Notes: a model not told the origin generated them from the sequence alone. DNA of 48,712 nucleotides from an uncultured Lachnospiraceae bacterium (GCA_910587085.1 CAJUMC010000004.1:69130-117841), one strand, 5' to 3'; positions 24,728 to 34,260 are shown, counted from the first letter of the stretch. Made by a program: numbers and translations.

Positions 24728-25399
24728 TTATCCCCCGCGCATAGCCCGGTTCTGCCCGCCGCGGGCTCCGGCGTCGCTGCGTATCCGTTCCAGATGACGC
24801 TCCGAAAGCTTTGCGGCCGAGCGGAATTCGGAAACTGCGGCGCTCATCACCTCAAAATTCAGCCTTGTCCCTTCACCATCCGCCAGATAATCCGCAGCTC
24901 TGTCCGCGCTGATGCCGACCTTTCCCGCGGCAGACACAGCGTCGATATTTGCGCCGAGGAAAACAAATTCCCATCCGAACTGTTCCTTCTGCCGGCTGAT
25001 CTGTGCCCTGATTTTCTCCGCCGTGTATTCGCGGCTCGCGTTTTCCTCTCCGTCGGTAATAATTACGAACATCACCTTGTCGGCGCGGTACTCCTTCTCC
25101 GTATGCTTCTGTACGCCGCAGATTTTCCGGATCGCTGTACCGATTGCATCAAACAGAGCAGTGGAACCGCCGACCGAATACTCATTGTCCGTGATCGGGC
25201 TGACCGCCCGGATGTCAATCCGGTCATGGAGCAGCTCACAGCTGTCGGCAAACAGCACCGTTGTGATACGGCATTCGCCCTCCTGCGCCCTCTGCTTTTC
25301 CAGCATTGCATTGTAACCGCCGATCGTGTCGCGCTCCAGCCCGCCCATTGAACCGCTCTTGTCCAGAATAAATACCAGTTCCGTCAAATCCTTTTTCAT
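24728..25399 (-). CDS. vWA-domain protein, TerY-like
   Basis: 223 residues, almost entirely one von Willebrand A domain. The MIDAS motif is DKSGSM (Asp13, Ser15, Ser17) near the N-terminus, with the threonine in GGSTALFDAI and the aspartate in FVIITDGEENAS, so metal binding is intact. Small cytoplasmic vWA proteins of this kind are TerY-like and occur in stress and tellurium-type operons with kinases, phosphatases and macro-domain proteins. Here a macro-domain gene lies 144 bases upstream on the same strand. AAGGAGG precedes the ATG. The last ~25 residues are Gly/Arg-rich. The partner protein is not known. Confidence 0.85.
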   Translation of the reverse strand: MKKDLTELVFILDKSGSMGGLERDTIGGYNAMLEKQRAQEGECRITTVLFADSCELLHDRIDIRAVSPITDNEYSVGGSTALFDAIGTAIRKICGVQKHTEKEYRADKVMFVIITDGEENASREYTAEKIRAQISRQKEQFGWEFVFLGANIDAVSAAGKVGISADRAADYLADGEGTRLNFEVMSAAVSEFRSAAKLSERHLERIRSDAGARGGQNRAMRGG

Positions 25400-25543
25400 C
25401 GCCGCAGCCTCCTTGATTTTTCTGATAACTCAAGGATACCATCCGGCGGCACACCGGCGGTCGCCCGAAAAGCGACATTTTCTTCCGGTTCGCTGCGCGA
25501 TGTTCCTGCGGCAGCGGCCTGCCGGCCAAAACTCGCTGCACTC

Positions 25544-27004
25544 TTATTTTTCGCCGCCCAGCAGCGGCTGGTCATACTGAAACAGAATCTCGTTTATTTC
25601 GTAAAGATCATATTTTCCGTTGACTATAAAATATTCGACAATCACATCAAATTTCTGGCTGTGCGACAGCGCATATCCCGCCCGTGCCAGAAGTTCTCTG
25701 GTTTCCGATAGATTCAGCTGCAGCGCCACTGCCAGAGCAATTGCGGTACGCTTGCTCGGCATATATGCGCTGTTTGTTCTTATTTTTGAAAATAATCTCC
25801 TGTCAAGATTTGCTCTTCTATACACTTCAGCATCCGTATATCCTCTTTCATCAATCAGATGCAGCAGAGCCTCAGAAAACGGTTTATCCAGCGCAGCGAC
25901 CAGCTCCCGCAGCTCCGCCGGATTCGTTTTTTTCAACCTGCGGGGAACCGGGGCTTCCCTGCCGGCAGAGCTCTTTCCGGCAACGGACCGTCTTCCGCCG
26001 GAAGAACATTCCACGGGAACATTTCTCCTGCCTTTTTCCGTCCGCAGCGACGCGAATAAGCTCCGTTTCTTCCCTGTAACATCTTTCGGAGAATATTCTT
26101 TTCTTTGTCCGCCATCCTCCATGTCTCTGGAAAATCTCCGCAGTATTCCGGCATTCTGCTTGATGGGAACTCCCTCTGGTATCTCTGCGTTTTCTTCGAG
26201 TAGATCTTTCTCTGGTCTTCTGGCGTTTTTCTCTGGAAGAACTTCCTCCCGTATCCTGGTGTTTCCCTCTGGAAGAACTTTCTCCGGTATTCCTGTATTC
26301 TCCTCAAGAGGAACTCCCGCCGGTATCTCTGCGTTTTTCTCGTAGGAAACTTTTTCCGGTATTCTTATCTTCCCCGCGTGGAAATCCTGTGCCTGCCCGC
26401 TTTCCTCTTCCTCCCTCTGTGCTCCGGCTTTGGCCGATACGGGCAGCGCCGCGCCAAATACTTCTGACCGGCCGATATAACGCTCGCCAAGATAGCGCCC
26501 GACCTCCGCAGCCAGCCCGCTGTCAGCTGCAAAAGCGGTTTTATCAAGGACGGCCAGATATACAGCCATCTCGTGTTTTTCCAGAAAACGACGGATTTCC
26601 GATACGGCCGTCCGGAGGGCCTCCGTCTTCGGATAACCGTATATGCCGCTTGAAATCAGCGGAAACGCGATGCTTTCACATCCGTTTTCCAGGGCCAGCC
26701 GCAGCGCCGAGGCATAAGCCGCCCGGAGTTCCCGCTCGCACTGCCCGGACTCCTGCCTCCGGTAGACCGGGCCGGCTGCATGAATAATGTATTTTGCCGG
26801 CAGTGCAAAGCCCGGCGTAACCGCTGCTTCCCCGACCCGAATGGGAGCGAGCCTGCTGCACGCCCTCCTAAGCTTTTGGGGGCCGGCCGCAGCAAAAATT
26901 GCTCCGCACACGCCGCCGCCCATAAGAAGTCCGGTGTTTGCAGCATTGACAACCGCATCCACCTTAATTTTGGTAATATCCTCCCGGATCATGATGAAAG
27001 ACAT
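25544..27004 (-). CDS. Macro-domain protein with repeat linker and HTH-like C-terminus
   Basis: 486 residues in three parts. Residues 1-180 are a MacroD-like domain (VVNAANTGLLMGGGVCGAIF and SSGIYGYPKTEA), expected to bind ADP-ribose and perhaps remove it from proteins. Residues ~205-370 are a low-complexity linker with six to seven 12-residue repeats of the form IPEKVLPEGNTR. Residues ~370-486 are a conserved helical domain (ALLHLIDERGYTDAEVYRRANLD, SKRTAIALAVALQLNLSETRELL) resembling an XRE-type helix-turn-helix. Macro proteins with this tail are common in Bacillota near TerY-like vWA genes, as here. The start lacks a strong ribosome site but fits the family N-terminus. Confidence 0.85.
   Translation of the reverse strand: MSFIMIREDITKIKVDAVVNAANTGLLMGGGVCGAIFAAAGPQKLRRACSRLAPIRVGEAAVTPGFALPAKYIIHAAGPVYRRQESGQCERELRAAYASALRLALENGCESIAFPLISSGIYGYPKTEALRTAVSEIRRFLEKHEMAVYLAVLDKTAFAADSGLAAEVGRYLGERYIGRSEVFGAALPVSAKAGAQREEEESGQAQDFHAGKIRIPEKVSYEKNAEIPAGVPLEENTGIPEKVLPEGNTRIREEVLPEKNARRPEKDLLEENAEIPEGVPIKQNAGILRRFSRDMEDGGQRKEYSPKDVTGKKRSLFASLRTEKGRRNVPVECSSGGRRSVAGKSSAGREAPVPRRLKKTNPAELRELVAALDKPFSEALLHLIDERGYTDAEVYRRANLDRRLFSKIRTNSAYMPSKRTAIALAVALQLNLSETRELLARAGYALSHSQKFDVIVEYFIVNGKYDLYEINEILFQYDQPLLGGEK
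26140..26375 (-). repeat. 36-bp coding repeat in the macro-protein linker
   Basis: Six to seven degenerate 36-bp units, each encoding 12 residues with the pattern I-P-E-x-V-x-x-E-x-N-A/T-x. On the top strand units share CTGGTATTC and GGAAGAACTT words. The period is a multiple of three, so copy-number change keeps the frame. Confidence 0.85.
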
Positions 27005-27155
27005 TTCACTACCCCGTGCTTACCGCAGACAGGCCTGCGGTACTGCTTCAATACAAAAAATTAAAAGCGTTATTCTTTCAAACAGTTTAAAGTATTTTTC
27101 TTTCAAACTCCTGAAGGTTCTCTCCTCAAAGAAAGAAAATCCTTAACCACTGCCT

Positions 27156-28994
27156 TTATTCTGGTTTTTCATAGAGCCAGGCCTTCGCGCTGAAATCCCT
27201 GTCCGCCCGTCCGTATTCCGCCACAATCCGACAGCCTTCCGGCAGCTTCGGCTCCCCGCAGGAGGAAGCTTCAAAGCGATGATACACTGCAAGCCCTCTG
27301 TTTCCCAGCTCCCGAAGCACCAGCTGCTCCCCTTTCGGCTCGTTGTAGCCCTTCGCCGTATATTGGTGCAGCACCGTGACGCCGTCCCGGATAATGTCGG
27401 CGGCAAGCCTGTAGAACGCCATCCCCTCCTCCACCAGCTCCCACTGCCTGTCGGACAGGTCGTAGATCTCCCCGCTCAGACACATGCGTCCAAACAGCGT
27501 GGCCGTCAGAGAATAACAGATTCTCTCCTCGCTGTCCCCCGCCCGCAGAACCGCCCAGATCTGGCTCTGCTGCGGCCTGATAACGCGGTGCATGTTCGCC
27601 GCGATCAGCGGTATGGCTTTGGTTTCATGGGCGTCCGAGAAACTTGCCTGGCTCACCAGCTCCATCATGGACGGCTCCAGCCTGTGACCGCCGCTGGAGC
27701 AATTCTCGATTACAATATCCGGTATTTCCTCCCGAATAAGGGCAAAAAACTCCTTTGTCGCCTCCATCTTTCGCCGCAGGCCTTCTCCCAGGCTCTCCGC
27801 CCCGTCGCAGCCCATGCCCATGGTATCATTATAATCCACCTTCAGATAACCGAACCCGCAGTCCTTCAGCAGGCGAATTACCTTCCGGCCAAGATAATCA
27901 ATCACCCATGGGTCCTCCATATCCCAGAACCGCTTGCCCCCCACCGTCAGAGGAACGCCGTCCTTCCTGACCAGATGTTCCGTCTGATCGTAATACGCGC
28001 TTCCCGGCGCCAGGGATTCCATCTCAAACCACAGTCCCGGAATCATCCCCCTGGAGCGTATATAGTCCGCAACCGGCTTCATGCCGCCCGGAAACCGCTG
28101 TTCGTTGACGTCCCAGTCCCCGATGCTCTCCCACCAGTATTCGGAATGCCCATACCAGCCGGAATCGATCACCAGATATCGGATTCCCTTCCCCGCTATC
28201 TTGTCGCAGATCCGCTTCAGATTCTCATAGCTTGGATTTCCCCAGGTGGTGCAGTATTCATTGTAAAGGATGTCCATCTGCCCGTCCAGAGGTGAAATCT
28301 TCGGGTGCTGCGCCCTGACCAGCCTGTCGCAGACCTCATAGAGAGAACCTCCCTCCGCGATCACTGCCTCCGGTGCTTCAAAGGATTCCCCCGGTGCAAG
28401 CTCCTTCAGCCAGTGGCCGAAATCCCTGTCCGCCAGGCCGCCCGCCACAGTAAGCGTCTCATCCTCCTTGCACAGGATTTCCATCTGCCAGGACGAAGCG
28501 CAGTACAGCTGAATCCCCAGAAAACGCCCGCTGCTGCTGTCCTCCAGCGCCAGAAATGGAAAATATTTCCTTACCGGCATAGAGCCCGCATTGCCGAATT
28601 TCTCAATGCGCATACCGCACCGGTTCCAGGAGGGCTCCAGATGCAGCTCCTCCAGGGTCTCTGACCGCAGTTTCCCCTCGGCGCTCCAGAAGGACTGCAG
28701 CCGGTGTATCCGGTCGGCCTTTACTCCTCTGACGGCAAAGGAGGCCAGCATCTCCATCCCGATCTTACCGGAACTGCCGTTTTGCACCGTCGTATGCACC
28801 CGCAGGGCTTCCCCGTCCCGCTTCCTGATCATCGTCAGCGTCACTCCGCTGTCGTTTCGGTACACCGTGCGCTCCTCTGTCTTCTCACACTCGGAAAAGC
28901 GCTCCATCGTCTGGCTGCGGCACATGGTCATCCCACAGGAAAATCCTCCCCCGTAACCGTCTCCCCGCAGCTTCATCTCCCCATAAAATTCCAT
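27156..28994 (-). CDS. GH36 alpha-galactosidase
   Basis: 612 residues of the GH36 type: an N-terminal beta-supersandwich (~1-240), then a barrel. The nucleophile Asp387 is in YLKVDYND and the acid-base Asp454 in SFSDAHET. The aromatic motif WFEMESLAPGS and CSSGGHRLEP are also standard. It releases alpha-galactose from raffinose-type oligosaccharides or galactosylated hemicelluloses. No signal peptide, so it acts inside the cell. An AGGAG lies seven bases before the ATG. It is last in a minus-strand series after the CE1 esterase and GH51 genes, with a 269-base gap from GH51 in which I see only a direct repeat of CCTGTATCCT and no gene. Confidence 0.9.
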   Translation of the reverse strand: MEFYGEMKLRGDGYGGGFSCGMTMCRSQTMERFSECEKTEERTVYRNDSGVTLTMIRKRDGEALRVHTTVQNGSSGKIGMEMLASFAVRGVKADRIHRLQSFWSAEGKLRSETLEELHLEPSWNRCGMRIEKFGNAGSMPVRKYFPFLALEDSSSGRFLGIQLYCASSWQMEILCKEDETLTVAGGLADRDFGHWLKELAPGESFEAPEAVIAEGGSLYEVCDRLVRAQHPKISPLDGQMDILYNEYCTTWGNPSYENLKRICDKIAGKGIRYLVIDSGWYGHSEYWWESIGDWDVNEQRFPGGMKPVADYIRSRGMIPGLWFEMESLAPGSAYYDQTEHLVRKDGVPLTVGGKRFWDMEDPWVIDYLGRKVIRLLKDCGFGYLKVDYNDTMGMGCDGAESLGEGLRRKMEATKEFFALIREEIPDIVIENCSSGGHRLEPSMMELVSQASFSDAHETKAIPLIAANMHRVIRPQQSQIWAVLRAGDSEERICYSLTATLFGRMCLSGEIYDLSDRQWELVEEGMAFYRLAADIIRDGVTVLHQYTAKGYNEPKGEQLVLRELGNRGLAVYHRFEASSCGEPKLPEGCRIVAEYGRADRDFSAKAWLYEKPE

Positions 28995-29263
28995 GTCCCG
29001 CTCCTGTCCCTGCTGTTTTAAGCAGCCGCATTCATTTTTTCACCGCTCCACACCTGCGTCCTGTCTGCATGCTTCAATACCTGCATCCTGAGCCGTGCCG
29101 TTTTTTTGCAGCTGGATCCCTGTTTGGCAGCTGTTTTCCTATTCTCACCGCTCCCCGCCCGTTTTATATCCGCACTGCTTCTATAAAAGTTATGTGTCTC
29201 TGTGTTTCCGTGCCGCTAAAATGCCCGTGTTCTTTGGCCTGTATCCTATTTCCTGTATCCTTA

Positions 29264-30874
29264 TCAGTCCTTCTTCCGGAAGCAAAGCACGTTCCAGGAG
29301 AGCGGCTTCACACGGGTATCCAGCTTTCCGTCATGAAAAACGGCTCCGGCATGCTCCCCGGGCTTCAGGCAGTCCGGCTCTTCATAACTGTTCCGCAGCT
29401 CCAGATTCTCGCTGTACAGCTCTATATGCCTGTCAAATACATAGCCGCCGAAGCCGCTGACATCCGTCGTCAGAGGATATTCGTTCTCCTCGCTGCGGTT
29501 GATGACAAAGATCGTGAGGCGGTCATTTTCCCTGTCCCAGGCTGTGGCGGCATCTATGTAGCTTACGCCCTCCTTGCCGGTGTACTGGGATGTATCGTCT
29601 ATGGCGTAGCCCGGCATGTCGAATGTCTCGCTTTCGACGCTGGTTCGCATGGACATTCCCCTGGCATACTCGATCAGGTTGATAAACGGATAGTAGGAAG
29701 CCGATTTCCATACATGGTCATGGCTGGATGCGCAGAGCGCCCCCAGTCCCCCCGTCATGCAGCCAATCTTCACCCTGTCCGCATGGCGCAGGAATGCGAG
29801 CTGAATCGACACCATCCCCAGCATCTGCAGCATCTCGCTTCCCGGGAAGATCCTGTCCTGCATCTTGTCAGGATCGTGGAGGATATACTTTCTGTTCGGA
29901 TCGAACCGGTAGTGCGCGCGGATCATGTTGTGATATCCGTAGCCGGGATGCAGCTCACTGTTCGGACGAATCATGGCGCCGTACTCGTCGAAGGAAAGCA
30001 TCAGCTTCTTGGGCGAACGGCATTTCGCCGCCACCAGGTCGCAGAGCGCCACTTCGGTATTGATAAAGTCTTCATAGTAGAGTGAGCCGCCCAGCAGAGC
30101 CTTTATGTCTCCGGGAGGCGCGCTGTGGTAGTGGTGCATGGAGAGATAGTCCACGGAATCATAGCACTCCTGCAGCACGGTCTCCTCCCACTGAGGATAA
30201 TGATCCATAAAGGAGGCAGAGGAAGCGCAGACCGCCGTCTCAATGGAGGCGTCGATCCACTTCATCGCCTTGGACGCTTCATTGGCCTTAATGCCGTAGC
30301 CTTTCGGATCTTTGTCCCAGGAGCCAAGCTGCCATGGGCCGTCCATCTCATTCCCCAGATACCAGACCTTCACGCCGTATGGCTTTTCGTGACCGTTTTT
30401 ACGGCGCAGATCCGACCAGTAGGTACCGCCCTCATGGTTGGTGTACTCCACAAGATCCATGGCATCCTGAATCGGGCCGTTGCACATGCCCATATTGACG
30501 GTGTACAGCGCCTCCGTCCCCACCTTCTCCGCCCACTGAAGATATTCGTCATGTCCTACTTCGTTGGTGATATACTGATACCATGCCGGGTCCAGGTGTA
30601 CCTTTCTTTCTTCCTTCGGGCCGATGGAATCCTTCCAGTTCCACGCCGAGACAAAATTCCCGCCCGGCATCCTCACAGCCGGCATACCCGTGCCCCGCAG
30701 CGCCTGTATGAAATCCTGCCGGAACCCCTGCTCGTCCGCCGTGGAATGCTTCGGGTTGAACATGGTGCCGTTTACCATGGTGCCGATCGGCTCCAGAAAA
30801 GTGCTGAACAGCCTGGGTGAGATCTCCCCGATCTCAAAGGATGGATGTACCGTAATTTTTGCCTGTTCTGCCAT
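29264..30874 (-). CDS. abfA: GH51 alpha-L-arabinofuranosidase
   Basis: About 536 residues. The acid-base Glu176 is in WYLGNEMDGPW and the nucleophile Glu297 in SFDEYGAM, the two diagnostic GH51 motifs, inside a barrel; the C-terminal part is a beta-sandwich. It removes terminal arabinofuranose from arabinoxylan or arabinan fragments, in the cytoplasm since no signal peptide is seen. The start at 30874 has GGAGGAAATA upstream and gives MAEQAKITVHPSFEIGEISP, the family N-terminus; 22 in-frame residues further upstream are not expected. It lies 154 bases after the double esterase gene, on the same strand, so the two would cooperate in debranching. Confidence 0.93.
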   Translation of the reverse strand: MAEQAKITVHPSFEIGEISPRLFSTFLEPIGTMVNGTMFNPKHSTADEQGFRQDFIQALRGTGMPAVRMPGGNFVSAWNWKDSIGPKEERKVHLDPAWYQYITNEVGHDEYLQWAEKVGTEALYTVNMGMCNGPIQDAMDLVEYTNHEGGTYWSDLRRKNGHEKPYGVKVWYLGNEMDGPWQLGSWDKDPKGYGIKANEASKAMKWIDASIETAVCASSASFMDHYPQWEETVLQECYDSVDYLSMHHYHSAPPGDIKALLGGSLYYEDFINTEVALCDLVAAKCRSPKKLMLSFDEYGAMIRPNSELHPGYGYHNMIRAHYRFDPNRKYILHDPDKMQDRIFPGSEMLQMLGMVSIQLAFLRHADRVKIGCMTGGLGALCASSHDHVWKSASYYPFINLIEYARGMSMRTSVESETFDMPGYAIDDTSQYTGKEGVSYIDAATAWDRENDRLTIFVINRSEENEYPLTTDVSGFGGYVFDRHIELYSENLELRNSYEEPDCLKPGEHAGAVFHDGKLDTRVKPLSWNVLCFRKKD

Positions 30875-31028
30875 TATTTCCTCCGTTTCTGCGCGGCTTT
30901 TCCTCGCATATCCGGTTTGCGGGAGGCCGCGCAGACGCAACCCCGGAGCGGTTCAAAATACCATTTATCATAAGGAGCAGTCAGCATCTGTGCGGAATGC
31001 CGCGTCCTGTATTTACTGTATAAACCGG

Positions 31029-33371
31029 TTATTTTATATCTTCTTCTTTTTTATCCTGAAAAAGCTTTCTTAAAAATGCGTTGGCGCAGTGCCGCCAGAA
31101 AGTCCAGTCGTGATATCCATACCCTTCAAAGACCTCGATGGGCGTCCCCGCCGCCAGCACGGTTTCCTCATTTTTCTTTGTGGGCTCGTAAAAGAACTCC
31201 TTCGTGCCGCAGGCTACAAAGAGCATCCGAAACCGCTTGCAAAATTCCTCCGGCTGCAGCAGAACGCCGCTGTAATCGTCCTCCTCATTCCGGATCACCA
31301 GTCCGCCGGAGAAAATGCCTGCCCAGGCAAAGGTCTGCGGATGGGCAAACACAATCTTCTGGGTCTGCATCCCGCCCATGGACAGTCCTGCCATGGCGCG
31401 GTGCTCCCTGTCCGCCAGCGTCCGGTATGTGCGGTCGATAAACGGCACGCAGCTCCCCGGCAGTTCTTCCAGAAATGCGCTCATGGACGGATGACATTCT
31501 CCTCCTTCCGGGAAGCCGTAGCCGGCAGTCATAACGATCAGCATCTCCTGCATTTTTCCCTGTGCGATCAGGTTATCGGCTATATTGGCAATCTTGCCCT
31601 GCCATACCCAGCCCGTCTCGTTCTCCCCGCCGCCGTGCTGCAGATAGAGCACGGGATATCTCCGCTCCACGTCCGTTTCATAGGAAGCCGGCGTATAGAC
31701 ATAGCAGAGCTTATCCCTGCCGGTCTGGGCGGAGCGGTAATAATTCATGCACACTGCTCCGTGAGGCACCTGCCTGATCCGGTATTCCTCAAAGTCCTCT
31801 TCCGGCATCTCCAGATAATTGACGGCGCGGAATCCGCCGTAGCCCACGGGAGCGTTGCCGTCCACCACATCCACACCGTTGACTCTCAGCCCGTAATAGT
31901 GAAAGCCCTTCTCAATGCCCTGTACGTCGCAGCTCCACCAGTCATCCTCCCCTTTTTCCATGGAGAACCGTCCCATTCCCCATATATCCGCCTCCACGCT
32001 CTTTGCACCTGCTGCACGGAACCAGAACCTGGCCTTTCCGTTCTCCGCGTCCAGCACCTCCGAGCCTGGATGCTCGTCCCGATACCGTCCTGCCGGCTGT
32101 CCCTTTTCATCCACCGCCAGTACCAGACCCTTGTAGATCGGGTCGAACATCAGCGCATGTTCCCGGAATGTCTGAAAATCCAGCTGTTCCTTTGACAGCG
32201 CCTCCTCCCGGTAAACAAAGGCCTCTTCTGACGTCTCGTTTCCGTCCTTCTGAAAAATCAGCTTTGCAAAATCCCGCAGGCTCTCCCGCCAGACATGCCA
32301 CTCATGGAAGCCCGCATAGCTGCGCTGTCCGCCTGCCACTCCGAGGGCCGCAAACTGATCCGTATACTTCCGCTGCATCTCGTCCAGTCCCTTTTCGCCC
32401 ACGCCGGCTGTCATAAACACCGTCTGCATAGGATATTCCTCATGCTGCCTCAGAACCCTTTCCGTTTCCTCGTACCTGACTCCGGAAAAAACACCGAGAT
32501 GGGCGAACAGCCGCTGATAGCGCGCCACGATCTGCACCGCCTGCGCGGAACCCAGAGACAGTCCCGCCATGGCTCTGTTCTCCCTGCCCTTCTTCACCGC
32601 AAAATGCTTCTCTATGTATGGAATGCAGTCCTCCGCCAGCTCTCTGCCGAAATCGCCCGGATAAAACACCGGCTCCTCATCCTTGCGGAAGGCATAGCCG
32701 CAGCACATTACCACCAGCATCTCTCTGCAGCTGCCTTCGGCGATAAGATTGTCCAGAATCAGATTAAGCTTGCCGTTCCAGATCCAGCCCGTCTCATCCT
32801 CTCCCACGCCGTGCTGCACATAGAGCACCGGGTACTTCCTTCCTTTTTCCTTTCCGTAGGAAGGCGGCATGTATACATAACACTTCTTTACATGCCCGTT
32901 CACCCCGGAGACATAGGTGCGTATCTGCACATTGCCGTGAGGCACATCCTTCAGAAACCAGAAATCCCCGTTCTCCGCCGGCACCTCCAGAAAATTGGTG
33001 CCCCCGAAACAGCCATAGGCGACGGGAGCTGCCGGATTTACCACCCGCACCCCATCCACAAACCAGTTGTGGTAATGGAAACCCGGCGCGATGCCGGATA
33101 CTCTGGCCGAGAAATTTCCGTCCCCGTCCTTTTTCAGCGCGATGCGTTCACTGCTCATGCTTCCGCTGATGCCTGCCACCTCCACCGTCTTTGCAGCGGG
33201 AGCATGCATGGTAAAAGTCACATCTCCGTTTTCTTCCAGCCTCGCTCCCCAGATATCATCCCTGTAATAAACAGCCTGTTTTCCGTTCTCCTCCACAAAC
33301 TCGGCACGCTTATAGATCGGGTCAAAAAAGAGCGGGTACATGGTAAGCGCCTGATTCTGTTTTGTCTGCAT
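31029..33371 (-). CDS. Double-module CE1-type esterase (feruloyl/acetyl-xylan esterase)
   Basis: 780 residues made of two homologous halves, ~1-395 and ~396-780. Each begins FDPIYK, has an E-set/CBM48-like beta domain, then an esterase-D alpha/beta hydrolase. Nucleophiles are Ser272 (AGLSLGS) and Ser664 (AGLSMGG). The catalytic histidines are probably in FHEWHVWR and GYHDWTFW, so both halves look active. CE1 enzymes cleave ferulate or acetate esters from xylan; two modules may serve two ester types. No signal peptide. TAAGGAGG precedes the start. The next gene downstream is the GH51 arabinofuranosidase. The upstream side opens directly onto the tandem array. Confidence 0.9.
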   Translation of the reverse strand: MQTKQNQALTMYPLFFDPIYKRAEFVEENGKQAVYYRDDIWGARLEENGDVTFTMHAPAAKTVEVAGISGSMSSERIALKKDGDGNFSARVSGIAPGFHYHNWFVDGVRVVNPAAPVAYGCFGGTNFLEVPAENGDFWFLKDVPHGNVQIRTYVSGVNGHVKKCYVYMPPSYGKEKGRKYPVLYVQHGVGEDETGWIWNGKLNLILDNLIAEGSCREMLVVMCCGYAFRKDEEPVFYPGDFGRELAEDCIPYIEKHFAVKKGRENRAMAGLSLGSAQAVQIVARYQRLFAHLGVFSGVRYEETERVLRQHEEYPMQTVFMTAGVGEKGLDEMQRKYTDQFAALGVAGGQRSYAGFHEWHVWRESLRDFAKLIFQKDGNETSEEAFVYREEALSKEQLDFQTFREHALMFDPIYKGLVLAVDEKGQPAGRYRDEHPGSEVLDAENGKARFWFRAAGAKSVEADIWGMGRFSMEKGEDDWWSCDVQGIEKGFHYYGLRVNGVDVVDGNAPVGYGGFRAVNYLEMPEEDFEEYRIRQVPHGAVCMNYYRSAQTGRDKLCYVYTPASYETDVERRYPVLYLQHGGGENETGWVWQGKIANIADNLIAQGKMQEMLIVMTAGYGFPEGGECHPSMSAFLEELPGSCVPFIDRTYRTLADREHRAMAGLSMGGMQTQKIVFAHPQTFAWAGIFSGGLVIRNEEDDYSGVLLQPEEFCKRFRMLFVACGTKEFFYEPTKKNEETVLAAGTPIEVFEGYGYHDWTFWRHCANAFLRKLFQDKKEEDIK

Positions 33372-33621
33372 TTTTCGTTTTCCTCCTTATACTTGAATGA
33401 TACAGCAATTTTTCCCACAAAAAACAATTTCCAATTCTCCATTAATTTAGTACTGATTTCTGCTTCTATTAATCTTATGCTGATTTCCGATTCTTCGTAA
33501 TTTTATACTAATCTCCGCTTCTCCATTAATTTTAATGCTGATTTCCACTTCTTCGTAATTTTATACTAATTTCCGCTTCTCCATTAATCTTATACTGATT
33601 TCCGCTTTTCCATTAATTTAA

Positions 33622-34260
33622 CTCCCTTTTCGGAAAAGTGTTCCCACTGTATCAACCTAAAATATAATGCATATTTTTTACGTATGATAACTGAATTAAC
33701 ATCACCTAATACTTCATCAAACTGGAATACTTTAAAATGAATTGGATTTTCGCATCTTTTCTATTAACGCAATATCCTCTAAATCTTTTTTCCTGCCAAG
33801 TTTGTTTTTCATCTGTATAAGTCCATCAACACACACAACGGGAACGCTACTGATTATTTCCACAGTACCATCAATCCAATTTTCAAAAATCTCGATATTT
33901 TCAGAATATAAGATTTTTCTTGTTCCATCTTCGCAGCACGAAACTACATAACCTTGTTGCTCCAATTTATCTGCCAAGCGTGTACTGCACCCCAAATCAA
34001 TATCATGTGTTTGAGTGCGAAGTCCATGTAAAACCATAGCACCACCGGCAACTACCCTGTATTCATTTTTAGAAAAAGGTAGTTCCTGAAGTCGTCGAAG
34101 CAAAGATTTTTTATCAAACATATAGATGAAATACCTCTCACAACTTGATTATATGTATTGTTAAATTTATTAATTTACTTAATTCCAAAGAAAAAATATC
34201 GATTTGACAATATTTACTTATAGGCTCGTTTTCCACTAGTACACAATTCCGAAAAGGGCG
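33622..34260. mobile_element. 639-bp transposase-less cassette with TIRs and 8-bp target duplication
   Basis: The left end CTCCCTTTTCGGAAAAGTGT and the reverse complement of the right end, CGCCCTTTTCGGAATTGTGT, match at 17 of 20 positions. TAATTTAA flanks both ends directly (33614-33621 and 34261-34268). The element sits inside a tandem-repeat unit that becomes continuous once it is removed, which proves insertion. The only gene inside encodes a nucleotidyltransferase; no transposase is present. That is the plan of a mobile insertion cassette moved by a transposase elsewhere. The IS family of the ends is not recognised; 8-bp duplications occur in several. Confidence 0.85.
33732..34121 (-). 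CDS. Solo nucleotidyltransferase, AbiEii/MNT-like, cassette cargo
   Basis: 129 residues of the minimal polymerase-beta-like nucleotidyltransferase fold. The motif GGAMVLHGLRTQTHDIDLG gives the G-G and D-x-D metal ligands, and LGRKKDLEDIALI is the usual C-terminal helix. Related proteins are AbiEii-type toxins and small nucleotidyltransferases of unknown target. No antitoxin or HEPN partner is beside it, since it is the only gene of the cassette. It is AT-rich compared with the flanking enzymes. A GAGAGG lies 12 bases upstream of the ATG, and TATAAT in the cassette could be its -10. About 110 bases follow its stop before the left end. Confidence 0.75.
   Translation of the reverse strand: MFDKKSLLRRLQELPFSKNEYRVVAGGAMVLHGLRTQTHDIDLGCSTRLADKLEQQGYVVSCCEDGTRKILYSENIEIFENWIDGTVEIISSVPVVCVDGLIQMKNKLGRKKDLEDIALIEKMRKSNSF

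Noticed and set aside
33623..33731. A frame running through the left cassette end as a continuation of the nucleotidyltransferase
   Set aside because: It is in a different frame from the gene, lacks a start, and crosses the element boundary into the host repeat, so it is chance.
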